DNA from: JAVBNO01 sp031551485
Lineage (GTDB): Bacteria; Bacillota; Clostridia; Oscillospirales; Ruminococcaceae
Reading direction: 5' to 3'
NCBI GenBank assembly: GCA_031551485.1
Contig: JAVBNO010000039.1
Span: 1-30,446, forward strand
DNA: 30,446 nucleotides
In this document: in pieces, positions 7,615 through 14,494 of the stretch
How positions within the stretch are numbered: the first letter of the stretch is position 1
Layout: every line of letters starts with the position of its first letter
Position numbers and translations under genes: made by a program
The notes under the pieces: generated by a model
What the model was told of the DNA's origin: nothing
What the model saw: the letters and a program-made list of their open reading frames with translations, nothing else
The model's database searches: none

Positions 7615-8289
7615 TTAAACAGCTTTAATTTCCACCTCACCGGTGTCCGGTTGTGCCAGCGGGTCGCAGGAGCGCAGGAATTGGCGCCCCGAAAAAGGCA
7701 CCACTTCGGCGTTGCCCAGCTGCTTGGCAATAAAGAAGGTGTATGCCGCCTGTTCAATGGCACAGGCGCAGTCAAACGCATGCCAAAGGGATGCGCCGAT
7801 GGCAAGCGGCCCGTGGTTTTGCAATAATACCGCGCCGTTGTCATCTTTTAAGTAATCAATTGCACTTTGGCCCAGTTCGACGCTGCCGGGGTTTTCAAAG
7901 GGCGCCACCCGAACGGAGTTGGTGCAGTAAACCGACAATTCATGAATAACAAGAGGAATCTCCAAGTTGGCGATCGAGCATGCCGTTGCATAGATCGAAT
8001 TGCAGTGTACAACACCGCATACCCTGGGGTAGGCTTTATACAGCATGGTGTGCATCGGCCATTCGCTGGAAGGGTTAATTTTGCCGTCAATTATATTGCC
8101 ATCCAAGTCAATGACGGTGACATCTTCCGGTTTCATCAAATCGTAGGGAATCGATGTCGGTTTGATGGCAACCAACCCACTGCTTCTATCCCGCGCACTC
8201 AGGTTACCTCCTGTGTGCATGGTCAAACCGTACTTAAGCAGCTGTTGACCGTAAAATACAATTTCTTTGCGTAATTCTTCCAAGAGCAT
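7615..8289 (-). CDS. Class II aldolase (FucA/AraD family), sugar-phosphate aldolase
   Basis: This 224-residue protein belongs to the class II aldolase/adducin family and is closest in layout to L-fuculose-1-phosphate aldolase, which splits a ketose 1-phosphate into DHAP and an aldehyde. Visible signatures are TGGNLSAR (26-33), the catalytic/zinc Glu E76 (SSEW), H95 and H159 (LLQNHGPLA). Where FucA has the second His of the His-x-His zinc pair, this protein has N97 (VVHCNSIYAT). The codon is AAT, so this is read directly. It may alter metal binding or substrate choice. The ATG at 8289 is supported by the family N-terminus; AAGG lies about ten bases upstream. The product aldehyde could feed the divergent aldehyde dehydrogenase. 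Confidence 0.85.
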   Translation of the reverse strand: MLLEELRKEIVFYGQQLLKYGLTMHTGGNLSARDRSSGLVAIKPTSIPYDLMKPEDVTVIDLDGNIIDGKINPSSEWPMHTMLYKAYPRVCGVVHCNSIYATACSIANLEIPLVIHELSVYCTNSVRVAPFENPGSVELGQSAIDYLKDDNGAVLLQNHGPLAIGASLWHAFDCACAIEQAAYTFFIAKQLGNAEVVPFSGRQFLRSCDPLAQPDTGEVEIKAV

Positions 8290-8532
8290 CTTCCCACAAC
8301 CTTTTTCAATAATTTTGCGTATGAAACTTTATTTGCAGCTTGGGATCTGGCTTTTGGTGCCTCGGTCATCCCAATCGGGTCCAAATGAAGAAACGGTATG
8401 TGGTCCGGCCGATGATATACAGTTGTCCGCCATCACATATCATGCGGTTGTTATCCAATTTATTCCAAGTTCATTTTGGGGTTTAAAGCAAAACCCGCTT
8501 CCATGCCCATTTTTTACATCAGCCAGTGACTT
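8290..8532. other. Non-coding gap between aldolase and repressor genes
   Basis: About 240 bases without a convincing gene. Rightward and leftward reading frames here lack ribosome sites and family features. The minus strand shows no clear terminator, so the repressor and aldolase operon may be transcribed together. The repressor's odd C-terminal tail begins just beyond this gap. Confidence 0.5.
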
Positions 8533-9492
8533 TCACGGGGCAAGCGAGTATTCCCATACACATCTATGTTTTCTATGTTCAGCGCCGTTTATTTTTCTGT
8601 GCTTGTATGAATTCCACCATCCGCCTTCTTTTCCGGGCCGGGCCGGTTCCAGCCTACAGACCGTGGGCGCATTTGAGTAGGTGCCCACCATTTGTACAGC
8701 GTGCGCACCACCGTCGACGTCGCTATTGGGTAAGTTCACGGCCATGACCTCAACGCCCTGGTCCTCAATGGCCTTTTTATCGGCTTCGTCAATTTCGTCA
8801 ATGATGATCCGGTCAATGTCCCGCAAACTGTAGACAAAGGAAAACACTTTTTTATGCAGCTTGGAGTGATCGACCACCAATGTCACCTGCTGGGCGCACC
8901 GCACAATGGCCTGCTTAACAGGCGTTTCCGATATCACCCGGTTTGTGACGCCAAACTCAATGTCGACAGCATGGGCCGATACAAATGCTTTGTCCACATG
9001 AATTTGCTCAAAGAATTTTTCCGTGTCGCTGCCGATAATGGCGAAGCCTGATTTTTTGACCACCCCGCCCGCCACAATCAATTCCACTGTGGGTGACATG
9101 GCCAACTTACTGGCAATCATTACATCGTTGGTAATTACCGTCACGTTTTTATTCATGATGTTTTGGGCAATTTCAAAGGTGGTTGAACCGCAGTCCAGCA
9201 CAATGACGTCGCCGTCGCGAATATGTTCCGCGGCCGCTTTACCAATCATCTGCTTGGCCTGGGTGTTTGTCGCGTATTTTTCCATATAGGGAATTTCTTG
9301 CGACAACCCTTTTTCCACCGACATGGCACCGCCGTGGTTTTTTTGAACCAAACCCATGGCGGCAAGGGTCTCCAGGTCTTTGCGTATGGTCACTTTTGAA
9401 GTGTTAAACAGCTCGCTGAGCATTTGAACCGAGACCGCTTTTTCTTTATTAATATAGGCTACAATTTTTTCGTGCCTTTGCGCCTGATTCAT
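8533..9492 (-). CDS. DeoR-family transcriptional repressor with atypical C-terminal tail
   Basis: This 319-residue regulator has a DeoR-type winged helix-turn-helix at the N-terminus (about 5-57; SVQMLSELFNTSKVTIRKDLETL). A sugar-phosphate-sensing domain follows, with the LDCGSTTFEIA loop near 98-108 and VDHSKLHKKVF toward its end. The family binds phosphorylated sugars and represses sugar operons. Family members usually end near residue 250-260; here about 65 further residues follow, rich in Gly, Arg, His and Trp, unlike any domain I know. The ATG at 9492 with AAGGGG about five bases upstream is preferred over GTG 9498. It is the first gene of the leftward set and faces the aldehyde dehydrogenase gene. 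Confidence 0.85.
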   Translation of the reverse strand: MNQAQRHEKIVAYINKEKAVSVQMLSELFNTSKVTIRKDLETLAAMGLVQKNHGGAMSVEKGLSQEIPYMEKYATNTQAKQMIGKAAAEHIRDGDVIVLDCGSTTFEIAQNIMNKNVTVITNDVMIASKLAMSPTVELIVAGGVVKKSGFAIIGSDTEKFFEQIHVDKAFVSAHAVDIEFGVTNRVISETPVKQAIVRCAQQVTLVVDHSKLHKKVFSFVYSLRDIDRIIIDEIDEADKKAIEDQGVEVMAVNLPNSDVDGGAHAVQMVGTYSNAPTVCRLEPARPGKEGGWWNSYKHRKINGAEHRKHRCVWEYSLAP

Positions 9493-9512
9493 AAGCACCC
9501 CTTATATCTTTT

Positions 9513-9523
9513 AAAAAGTAAAT
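9513..9523. promoter_or_regulatory. Candidate DeoR operator half, repressor-gene side
   Basis: The 11-mer AAAAAGTAAAT occurs here, immediately downstream of the predicted start site of the leftward promoter. An identical copy sits at the matching place of the divergent promoter (9748-9758). The region is AT-rich, so chance cannot be excluded. Confidence 0.35.
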
Positions 9524-9532
9524 GATATGTTA

Positions 9533-9561
9533 ACTATATATTGTTTTTTTTGCATTGTCAA
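9533..9561 (-). promoter_or_regulatory. Near-consensus promoter of the repressor/polyol operon
   Basis: On the minus strand a perfect TTGACA (9561-9556), a 17-base spacer and TATAGT (9538-9533) predict a start near 9526, about 34 bases before the repressor ATG. This is the best sigma-A match in the locus. Confidence 0.8.
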
Positions 9562-9706
9562 CTTTAAAGGCAACAAAAAGATAAATAAAAGCTTCAAAAA
9601 GAAACAATAAGAAAACTAAACAAAATATTTTCTTTCTTTTTGTCAACAATGCTAAACCTCTTTATTTTATCATGTTTTTTAACAATGTCAAAATTTCACA
9701 AGCCTG

Positions 9707-9735
9707 TTGAAATGAAGTTTGAATTGCGATATAAT
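9707..9735 (+). promoter_or_regulatory. Near-consensus promoter of the aldehyde dehydrogenase gene
   Basis: TTGAAA (9707-9712), a 17-base spacer and a perfect TATAAT (9730-9735) predict a start near 9742 and a leader of about 100 bases. The leader is AT-rich and shows repeated AAGAAACAA-type words (9599-9607 and 9761-9769), another possible regulator site. Confidence 0.75.
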
Positions 9736-9747
9736 CAAAATGTAGCA

Positions 9748-9758
9748 AAAAAGTAAAT
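9748..9758. promoter_or_regulatory. Candidate DeoR operator half, dehydrogenase side
   Basis: Second identical copy of AAAAAGTAAAT, just downstream of the predicted start site of the rightward promoter. Its placement mirrors that of the copy at 9513-9523. Confidence 0.35.
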
Positions 9759-9842
9759 TTAAGAAACAAAATTTCGTGAAAAAGAAATATTTAATTGCAA
9801 TAAAAGAAATAAAACAAAATTAAAAGAAAGAGGGTAAGCAGT

Positions 9843-11252
9843 TTGGACTTTGGAAAGCTTTATATCAATGGCGCATGGTGCGAAGGCAGTTCAAAAGAGT
9901 TTATTGAAATTGAAAATCCCGCTACGCTGGAAATCATTGCAAAAGTGCCTCGGGGCAATGCGGTCGATGTAGACAACGCCGTAAAAGCGGCCAAAGAAGC
10001 GTTCAAAACCTGGCAGTTTGTGTCGATTGAAGAACGTATTGCCTTGATGGAAAAAGTTTGTGAAGGGTTGCAGCAAAATGTTGACAAGCTGACCGACACC
10101 ATCATTGACGAGCTTGGCTGCAGTTATCAGTTTACCCATGACAACCATGTGCTTGACTTTGTGGGGGAAGCGCGCAATTATGTGAAAACGGCCAAAAATT
10201 TTAAATTTGAAAAGCGGCTGGAAAAATCAATTGTCCGCAGGGAACCGGTTGGGGTGGTAGGCGGCCTTACCCCTTGGAATTTCCCGCTGGAGCAGATTAT
10301 CAAAAAAGTGGTGCCTGCCCTTTTGGCCGGCAACTGCGTTGTGCTCAAACCCAGCCAGATGACGCCGTTAACCGCCTATATCCTTACCGATATCATTGAT
10401 AAAGCAGGGTTCCCCAAGGGTGTGTTTAACCTGGTAACAGGGAAGGGCAGCGAAGTGGGCAACGCCCTTGCACTGCACCCGGATGTGGATATGATTTCAT
10501 TTACGGGGTCGACCGACGGCGGCAGAGAAGTCGCCAGACTCGCTTTATCCAATATCAAAAAATTGGCGTTGGAGCTGGGCGGCAAATCCGCCTCGGTTTT
10601 ATTAAAAGGTTGCGACTACCGGCACGGGCTGCAATGTACACTTGATACTGTTTTTTTGAACGCCGGCCAAACCTGCAACGCGTTTACGCGCCTGGTGGCC
10701 CCGCGCCAGGATTTGAAAGAAATTGAAGCGATTGCTCTTGAACTGAGCAAAAACTACAAAGTAGGCAATCCTAAAGACAAATCTGTTAATGTAGGGCCAT
10801 TGGCTTCCCGCAAGCAGTTTGACAAGGTGAAGTATTACGCGAAAGTGGGGCTGGAGGAAGGCGCGCGGATGATTTTGGGCAAGGTGCCGGAAGACTGCCC
10901 CAACGGCTATTATGTGGACCCCATTATTTTTTCGGATGTCAGCAATCAAATGCGCATTGCCCAAGAGGAAGTCTTCGGGCCGTTTTTAGTCATCATCCCC
11001 TACGATACCGAGGCAGAGGCGCTTGAGATTGCCAACGACAGCATTTACGGCCTGGCAGGCGCCGTTTATGGGCCGTCGGACGACGTCGCCCTTGCGTTTG
11101 CGCAAAAGGTGCGCACCGGCTCTATTTTTGTCAACGAGGGCAGCTGGGATGTCAACGCGCCCTTTGGCGGCTACAAACAATCCGGCCTTGGTCGCGAAGG
11201 CGGCGTGGAAGGTTTTGAAGAATTCCTTGAGGTAAAGACCATTTATATTTGA
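9843..11252 (+). CDS. NAD(P)-dependent aldehyde dehydrogenase
   Basis: This 469-residue cytosolic enzyme of the aldehyde dehydrogenase superfamily oxidises an aldehyde to its acid. The oxyanion Asn is N146 (TPWNFP), the general base is E244 (LELGGKS), and the catalytic nucleophile is C278 (NAGQTCNAF). The cofactor loop FTGST lies near 220-224, and the conserved EEVFGP and FGGYKQSGLGRE follow toward the C-terminus. Length is normal for the family. It starts at a TTG (9843) with AGAGGG eight bases upstream. It is transcribed divergently from the polyol operon, which suggests the substrate is the aldehyde released by the aldolase, for example glycolaldehyde or lactaldehyde; that is inference. 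Confidence 0.9.
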   Translation: MDFGKLYINGAWCEGSSKEFIEIENPATLEIIAKVPRGNAVDVDNAVKAAKEAFKTWQFVSIEERIALMEKVCEGLQQNVDKLTDTIIDELGCSYQFTHDNHVLDFVGEARNYVKTAKNFKFEKRLEKSIVRREPVGVVGGLTPWNFPLEQIIKKVVPALLAGNCVVLKPSQMTPLTAYILTDIIDKAGFPKGVFNLVTGKGSEVGNALALHPDVDMISFTGSTDGGREVARLALSNIKKLALELGGKSASVLLKGCDYRHGLQCTLDTVFLNAGQTCNAFTRLVAPRQDLKEIEAIALELSKNYKVGNPKDKSVNVGPLASRKQFDKVKYYAKVGLEEGARMILGKVPEDCPNGYYVDPIIFSDVSNQMRIAQEEVFGPFLVIIPYDTEAEALEIANDSIYGLAGAVYGPSDDVALAFAQKVRTGSIFVNEGSWDVNAPFGGYKQSGLGREGGVEGFEEFLEVKTIYI

Positions 11253-11280
11253 TCTCTACATAATCTATAACCACCAGCGT

Positions 11281-11310
11281 AAAAAGACCACCCGGGAGGG
11301 TGGTCTTTTT
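11281..11310. terminator. Bidirectional rho-independent terminator
   Basis: A 13-bp perfect stem (AAAAAGACCACCC, 11281-11293, with 11298-11310) closes a GGGA loop, with five U residues in either direction. It ends the aldehyde dehydrogenase gene rightward and the candidate small peptide gene leftward. Confidence 0.85.
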
Positions 11311-11374
11311 GTTCACATGAGCAAATCCCGCGTGTGTAAACGGGGAGGCGGCGGCACTTTATCGATTTAAGACT

Positions 11375-11482
11375 TTATCGCTGGGCAGCCCGGCCACGAA
11401 TTTTGATCATCAGCATTGTTAACATCAAAGTTCTCAAAATCCTCAACGCATTGGGTGGTGATTCGGGCCGATTGTATTCCAC
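11375..11482 (-). CDS. Candidate 35-residue hydrophobic, basic peptide
   Basis: A GTG at 11482 with GGAGGG seven bases upstream opens a 35-codon frame. The product begins MEYNRPESPP, continues with a hydrophobic core rich in Leu, Met and Ile broken by Arg/Lys (about residues 13-28), and ends in RGRAAQR. A promoter-like sequence lies 35-60 bases upstream and a bidirectional terminator lies about 65 bases downstream, so it has the parts of an independent unit. I recognise no family. It has no Cys, so it is not a classical cyclic autoinducing peptide. It could be a membrane-active peptide, a leader or signalling peptide, or a chance frame; translation is unproven. Confidence 0.35.
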   Translation of the reverse strand: MEYNRPESPPNALRILRTLMLTMLMIKIRGRAAQR

Positions 11483-11517
11483 TCGTTTGCCCTCCATATC
11501 AATAACATTTTGTCTGT

Positions 11518-11545
11518 ATTGTAATACAAACCCGCGCAAGCGCAA
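11518..11545 (-). promoter_or_regulatory. Possible promoter with palindrome for the small peptide gene
   Basis: TTGCGC (11545-11540), a 16-base spacer and TACAAT (11523-11518) lie on the minus strand. The -10 is embedded in the palindrome TGTATT-GT-AATACA (11515-11528), which could be an operator. Confidence 0.35.
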
Positions 11546-11584
11546 CGGCGCGCGCATCCGGGCCGCTTGCCATGGAACCCGGGT

Positions 11585-12133
11585 TTAGTTGGCAGTTGTT
11601 TTTAAAATCAGCAGACTTTCACCGGTCAGGCTTTCCAAGGCGGCATTCATTTCCGCCCAGTTTTCGGGGTATTGGTTGCTGCCGGATATCTGTTTGCGCG
11701 AACCGTCGCTGTAGGTGATTGTCATACTCCATTGGTGGCCGCCCTCCATCTCGCTGTCGATATATGACTCTCCCCACTCATTCAGCCCCAGCTTTTCCGC
11801 CTGGGCCCAAAAGTCTTCAATGGCTTTGCCGTCTAAATCTTTGACAAAGCCAAAGCCTTCATTGGCCAGCGAATGGTCGCGCTGTGCAAATTTTGTACCG
11901 TTTAATCCGTTATACGACCAAAAGGTCTGGTTGACGAAATCGAGCTTGTATTCAATGCAGGGGCGGAAAATATGATAATGGCAGATGTATAAATCATCAA
12001 TTTCCATTGTTTCAACCTCGCTTTTAATCTCATCCACCGCTTGGGTGGGCGCTATTTTGGGGTCGGCATTGGAGCAAGCGGCCAGCAAGCCAAATGCCAG
12101 CAATAATATAATGTATGACAAACACTTTTTCAT
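11585..12133 (-). CDS. Small predicted lipoprotein of unknown function
   Basis: The product has 182 residues from the ATG at 12133. It opens with MKKCLSYIILLLAFGLLAAC, a signal peptide with a lipobox (LLAAC), so it should be lipid-anchored on the outer face of the membrane. The mature part is acidic and soluble, with EGGHQWSMTITYSDGSRKQISGSNQYPENW toward the C-terminus, a pattern seen in small secreted Firmicutes proteins of unknown role. An in-frame ATG at 12151 is possible but has no ribosome site and would add a non-typical start to the signal peptide. The C-terminus is complete. No function is assigned. Confidence 0.75.
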   Translation of the reverse strand: MKKCLSYIILLLAFGLLAACSNADPKIAPTQAVDEIKSEVETMEIDDLYICHYHIFRPCIEYKLDFVNQTFWSYNGLNGTKFAQRDHSLANEGFGFVKDLDGKAIEDFWAQAEKLGLNEWGESYIDSEMEGGHQWSMTITYSDGSRKQISGSNQYPENWAEMNAALESLTGESLLILKTTAN

Positions 12134-12184
12134 TTTTGATACCGTCTCCATTCAAGAATTCATGGCCGGCGCATGCGTTACCCA

Positions 12185-12598
12185 TCATCGGCAACCAAAC
12201 GAACGTGCCAGCACCGCCTCTAATAAATCCACCAGGGTATCGAATTCATCCTCTTGGGAGTAGCTGATGTTGCTTGCGTCGCCCAGGCAAAATTTGTCGT
12301 CCGCCCAGCGCAACACATCGTTGTCACGCTGCCCCAGCCACAGCTCGCCGTCGTCCCACCATTCAAAGAGAATTTCATCGTCACAGCGGTGAAATACCAG
12401 GCTGTTCAGACAGGGAATTCCGTTGGAGACGCCGTAAAATTCCGCCAGCAGGTCAACCACCGATTCTGGAACACCGTTTTCCACGGCGCGCCTGCGAAAC
12501 ATTGCAAGCTCCACCTTCATTGCGGGCAAGATTTCTGCATGATACCGCTTAAACAGCGGTATGATCAATGCTTGAAACCGTTCTTGACATTGCGTCAT
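12185..12598 (-). CDS. SMI1/KNR4-like (SUKH superfamily) protein, possible immunity protein
   Basis: This 137-residue cytosolic protein shows a SUKH-like pattern: an N-terminal helical part, then a loop reading EFYGVSNGIPC. Strands with DDEILFEWWDDGELWLGQ follow, and the protein ends in an acidic LVDLLEAVL helix. SUKH proteins often protect bacteria against their own polymorphic toxins, though others have housekeeping roles. Two overlapping ATG codons exist; the second (12598) has better spacing to the GGGGG ribosome site than the first (12601). It faces the YezG-family gene across an AT-rich divergent region. The family call rests on pattern resemblance only. Confidence 0.65.
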   Translation of the reverse strand: MTQCQERFQALIIPLFKRYHAEILPAMKVELAMFRRRAVENGVPESVVDLLAEFYGVSNGIPCLNSLVFHRCDDEILFEWWDDGELWLGQRDNDVLRWADDKFCLGDASNISYSQEDEFDTLVDLLEAVLARSFGCR

Positions 12599-12656
12599 CA
12601 TTTTCCCCCTTGCTACCCTGGCACAACCGATCCTTTACACTTCAAACGTCTTCACC

Positions 12657-12692
12657 ATTATATCATTTTCCAAAAATATATTATATATTTGG
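12657..12692. promoter_or_regulatory. AT-rich palindrome and -10 box in a divergent intergenic region
   Basis: A minus-strand TATAAT (12662-12657) lies about 60 bases before the SUKH-like gene, with no convincing -35. Next to it is a 23-base near-palindrome (12670-12692, CCAAA...TTTGG) made of A/T only inside. It may be an operator serving the divergent SUKH-like and YezG-like genes. Confidence 0.35.
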
Positions 12693-12829
12693 CTAAAATA
12701 TGGTAATATCGAATTACATCCTGTTGCCTTTTGACGGGGGAAAATCTCAAAATTGCATCATCTGATCGCACTGACCCTGTCTTGTGATGAAAGGGAATGG
12801 GACATCAAAAATGAGAAAGGTTTACTATA

Positions 12830-13309
12830 ATGGAAATCGAATTTGATGATCAAATCTCTTTGCTGGCCGACAAAATCGACGCGATGATTCCGGTGGAATG
12901 GGAAAAATTATACTACCTGGGGGAGGTGGGCCAAAATAAATCCAGTTGGTCATCCGTTTTTTATTTTGTGGATGCGGTCACGCTGGATACTGTCAGATTT
13001 TCCGATATTCCCACGGTATATCAGGTTTCGGAACAGATATATAAGGGATTATTGCGAGAAGTCAATATGACGCTCATACAATTGTATGACGCTTTTATTG
13101 CCGCCGGGCAGCCCAGATGGAACCAGGCGAAGCTGTATATTGAAAGCAGCGGCAAATTCAGCATCGATTTTTCTTATGAAGATGCAGACAGGCAGGACTG
13201 GGGGCCTGCTAAAACAGAAGCGGTGTGGGCATATGAAACCTTCGGCAAAATGCCAGCGGAAGGGTCTTTTGCCAAAGGGCTGCTCGACGAATACTTGCAC
13301 GCAAAATAA
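12830..13309 (+). CDS. YezG-family (DUF600) immunity protein
   Basis: This 159-residue protein matches the YezG/DUF600 family in length and in its hallmarks: MIPVEWEKLYYLGEVG near 19-34, a central helix (EVNMTLIQLYDAFIAAG), and GKFSIDFSYED near 109-119. YezG is the antitoxin of the LXG nuclease toxin YeeF in Bacillus. The ATG at 12830 has AAAGG nine bases upstream. No LXG or other toxin gene is adjacent, and the flanking genes point away or are unrelated. It is therefore probably an orphan immunity gene, protecting against toxins from related cells, or one whose toxin is encoded elsewhere. Confidence 0.82.
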   Translation: MEIEFDDQISLLADKIDAMIPVEWEKLYYLGEVGQNKSSWSSVFYFVDAVTLDTVRFSDIPTVYQVSEQIYKGLLREVNMTLIQLYDAFIAAGQPRWNQAKLYIESSGKFSIDFSYEDADRQDWGPAKTEAVWAYETFGKMPAEGSFAKGLLDEYLHAK

Positions 13310-13449
13310 AGCCTGGTGGGAGAATACCCGTTGGGCTTGATTTCTATCTTGCGGATGCTGCGGAGCAGATGTATGGGCAGGTCTCCCCCATTTTCGGGGT
13401 AACCACCGTTGCCGCTGTATTCGCATTTGTGGCCGTTTATGCGCGGTTG

Positions 13450-13941
13450 TTACATAGTGTCCGCACTTTCTGCGGCGGATGGACTATCGGCCGGATCGGC
13501 CGGTGCATCATCGGCATTGCTTGTGGAAGCCGGCTCGATATCCAGTACGACAATTCTTGGCTTGGAAAAGAAAAACCGTTGCTTTTTGACATAGGTTACA
13601 ATGACCTGTTGGCCCAGTTCGTACTGCTTGGCATCGACGATATTGGCGGAATAGCCCACCGGCTCCTCCCACTCTGCAATCGCAATTGACAGATGGTAGG
13701 CTTCGGCAATGGGAATCTCATCCAAATTGAATCCGGTTTTGCCGCCCGCGCCCCTCGCCCGCCGGTTATAGGTCGAGGCGGGCTTGTATGTTTTTTCCAC
13801 AATTGTGCCGACTGTCGACTGGCTGGGCACTTCTCCCATTGAATCGTGCAGCAAGCTGACGACAAAATAGACCAATGCGACCAGGGCAACGATAATCATC
13901 ATTGGAATTATGATTTTTCTGCCTCCCGAATGTGAATTCAT
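13450..13941 (-). CDS. Membrane-anchored protein of unknown function
   Basis: The 163-residue product has a short basic N-terminus, one membrane segment (about 10-32, KIIIPMMIIVALVALVYFVV) and an outer or periplasm-equivalent domain with GTIVEKTYKPASTYNRRARG and a beta-rich VGYSANIVDAKQYELGQQVIVTYVKK. A low-complexity Ala/Asp/Ser/Pro tail closes it. The ATG at 13941 has AAGGAG six bases upstream and is clearly better than the ATG at 13974, which overlaps the preceding gene. The preceding gene ends 25 bases upstream, so the two are co-transcribed. The beta domain suggests an OB-like or similar small barrel; no function is known to me. Confidence 0.72.
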   Translation of the reverse strand: MNSHSGGRKIIIPMMIIVALVALVYFVVSLLHDSMGEVPSQSTVGTIVEKTYKPASTYNRRARGAGGKTGFNLDEIPIAEAYHLSIAIAEWEEPVGYSANIVDAKQYELGQQVIVTYVKKQRFFFSKPRIVVLDIEPASTSNADDAPADPADSPSAAESADTM

Positions 13942-13966
13942 GATTTTCTCCTTCATGGGTTTCCGG

Positions 13967-14494
13967 TTATTCATAGATATTCCAGACGATGTCTTTTAAC
14001 GGCTGCGCAAAATGATCCGCTTTTTCAAAATGCAGCAGTAAATCCGTTTCATCGCCGCCTGTTCGCAGATTCGCGTCGCAATCATAAAACTGTTGGATCC
14101 TCACTTTATAAATGCCGTTGTCAATCACAATCTTGTCTTTTGCACAATACTCATTGGGCAGTTTTTCGTTTTCATACTGCGCCGCCATGGTCAGGCTGTC
14201 ATAATCCGCCAGATATAAAGCACCGTCTGTCACCTGAATGTAGCCTTCTGCGCTTCGATAGCAAAGTTGCTCGCGAAAGGGCGTTCCAATTTCGACCGCA
14301 ATCCTCCACGAATACTCAACACCCTCTTTGGTCATGCACACAACAATGATGTCTCCCTTTTGCATTTCTTCGACAAAACGGGCACAAAGCACATCAAATT
14401 CCCAGTTCTCATCCACAAAAGAGTGGTATGTATTCACGTCTACAATGCCAATGAAACAGGTGTCGCCAAATTCCAGGCAAAAATTTTGTTGCAT
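13967..14494 (-). CDS. Conserved-looking hypothetical protein
   Basis: This 175-residue soluble acidic protein has no signal peptide or membrane segment. The pattern FGDTCFIGIVDVNTYHSF at the start, GDIIVVCMTKEGVEYSWRI in the middle and DGALYLADYDSLTMAA later suggests a two-part beta fold like those of immunity-type small proteins. I cannot assign it to a named family. The ATG at 14494 follows GGAGG by nine bases. It is the first gene of a two-gene leftward unit with the membrane-anchored protein. Its setting next to a YezG and a SUKH-like gene makes an immunity role plausible but unproven. Confidence 0.68.
   Translation of the reverse strand: MQQNFCLEFGDTCFIGIVDVNTYHSFVDENWEFDVLCARFVEEMQKGDIIVVCMTKEGVEYSWRIAVEIGTPFREQLCYRSAEGYIQVTDGALYLADYDSLTMAAQYENEKLPNEYCAKDKIVIDNGIYKVRIQQFYDCDANLRTGGDETDLLLHFEKADHFAQPLKDIVWNIYE

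Noticed and set aside
8267..8680. 137-codon rightward frame between aldolase and repressor genes
   Set aside because: No ribosome site, overlaps the aldolase start and repressor end antisense, and resembles no protein.
9642..9660. Second minus-strand TTGACA in the DeoR-dehydrogenase intergenic region
   Set aside because: No -10 box occurs at 16-18 bases, while the promoter at 9561-9533 fits well.
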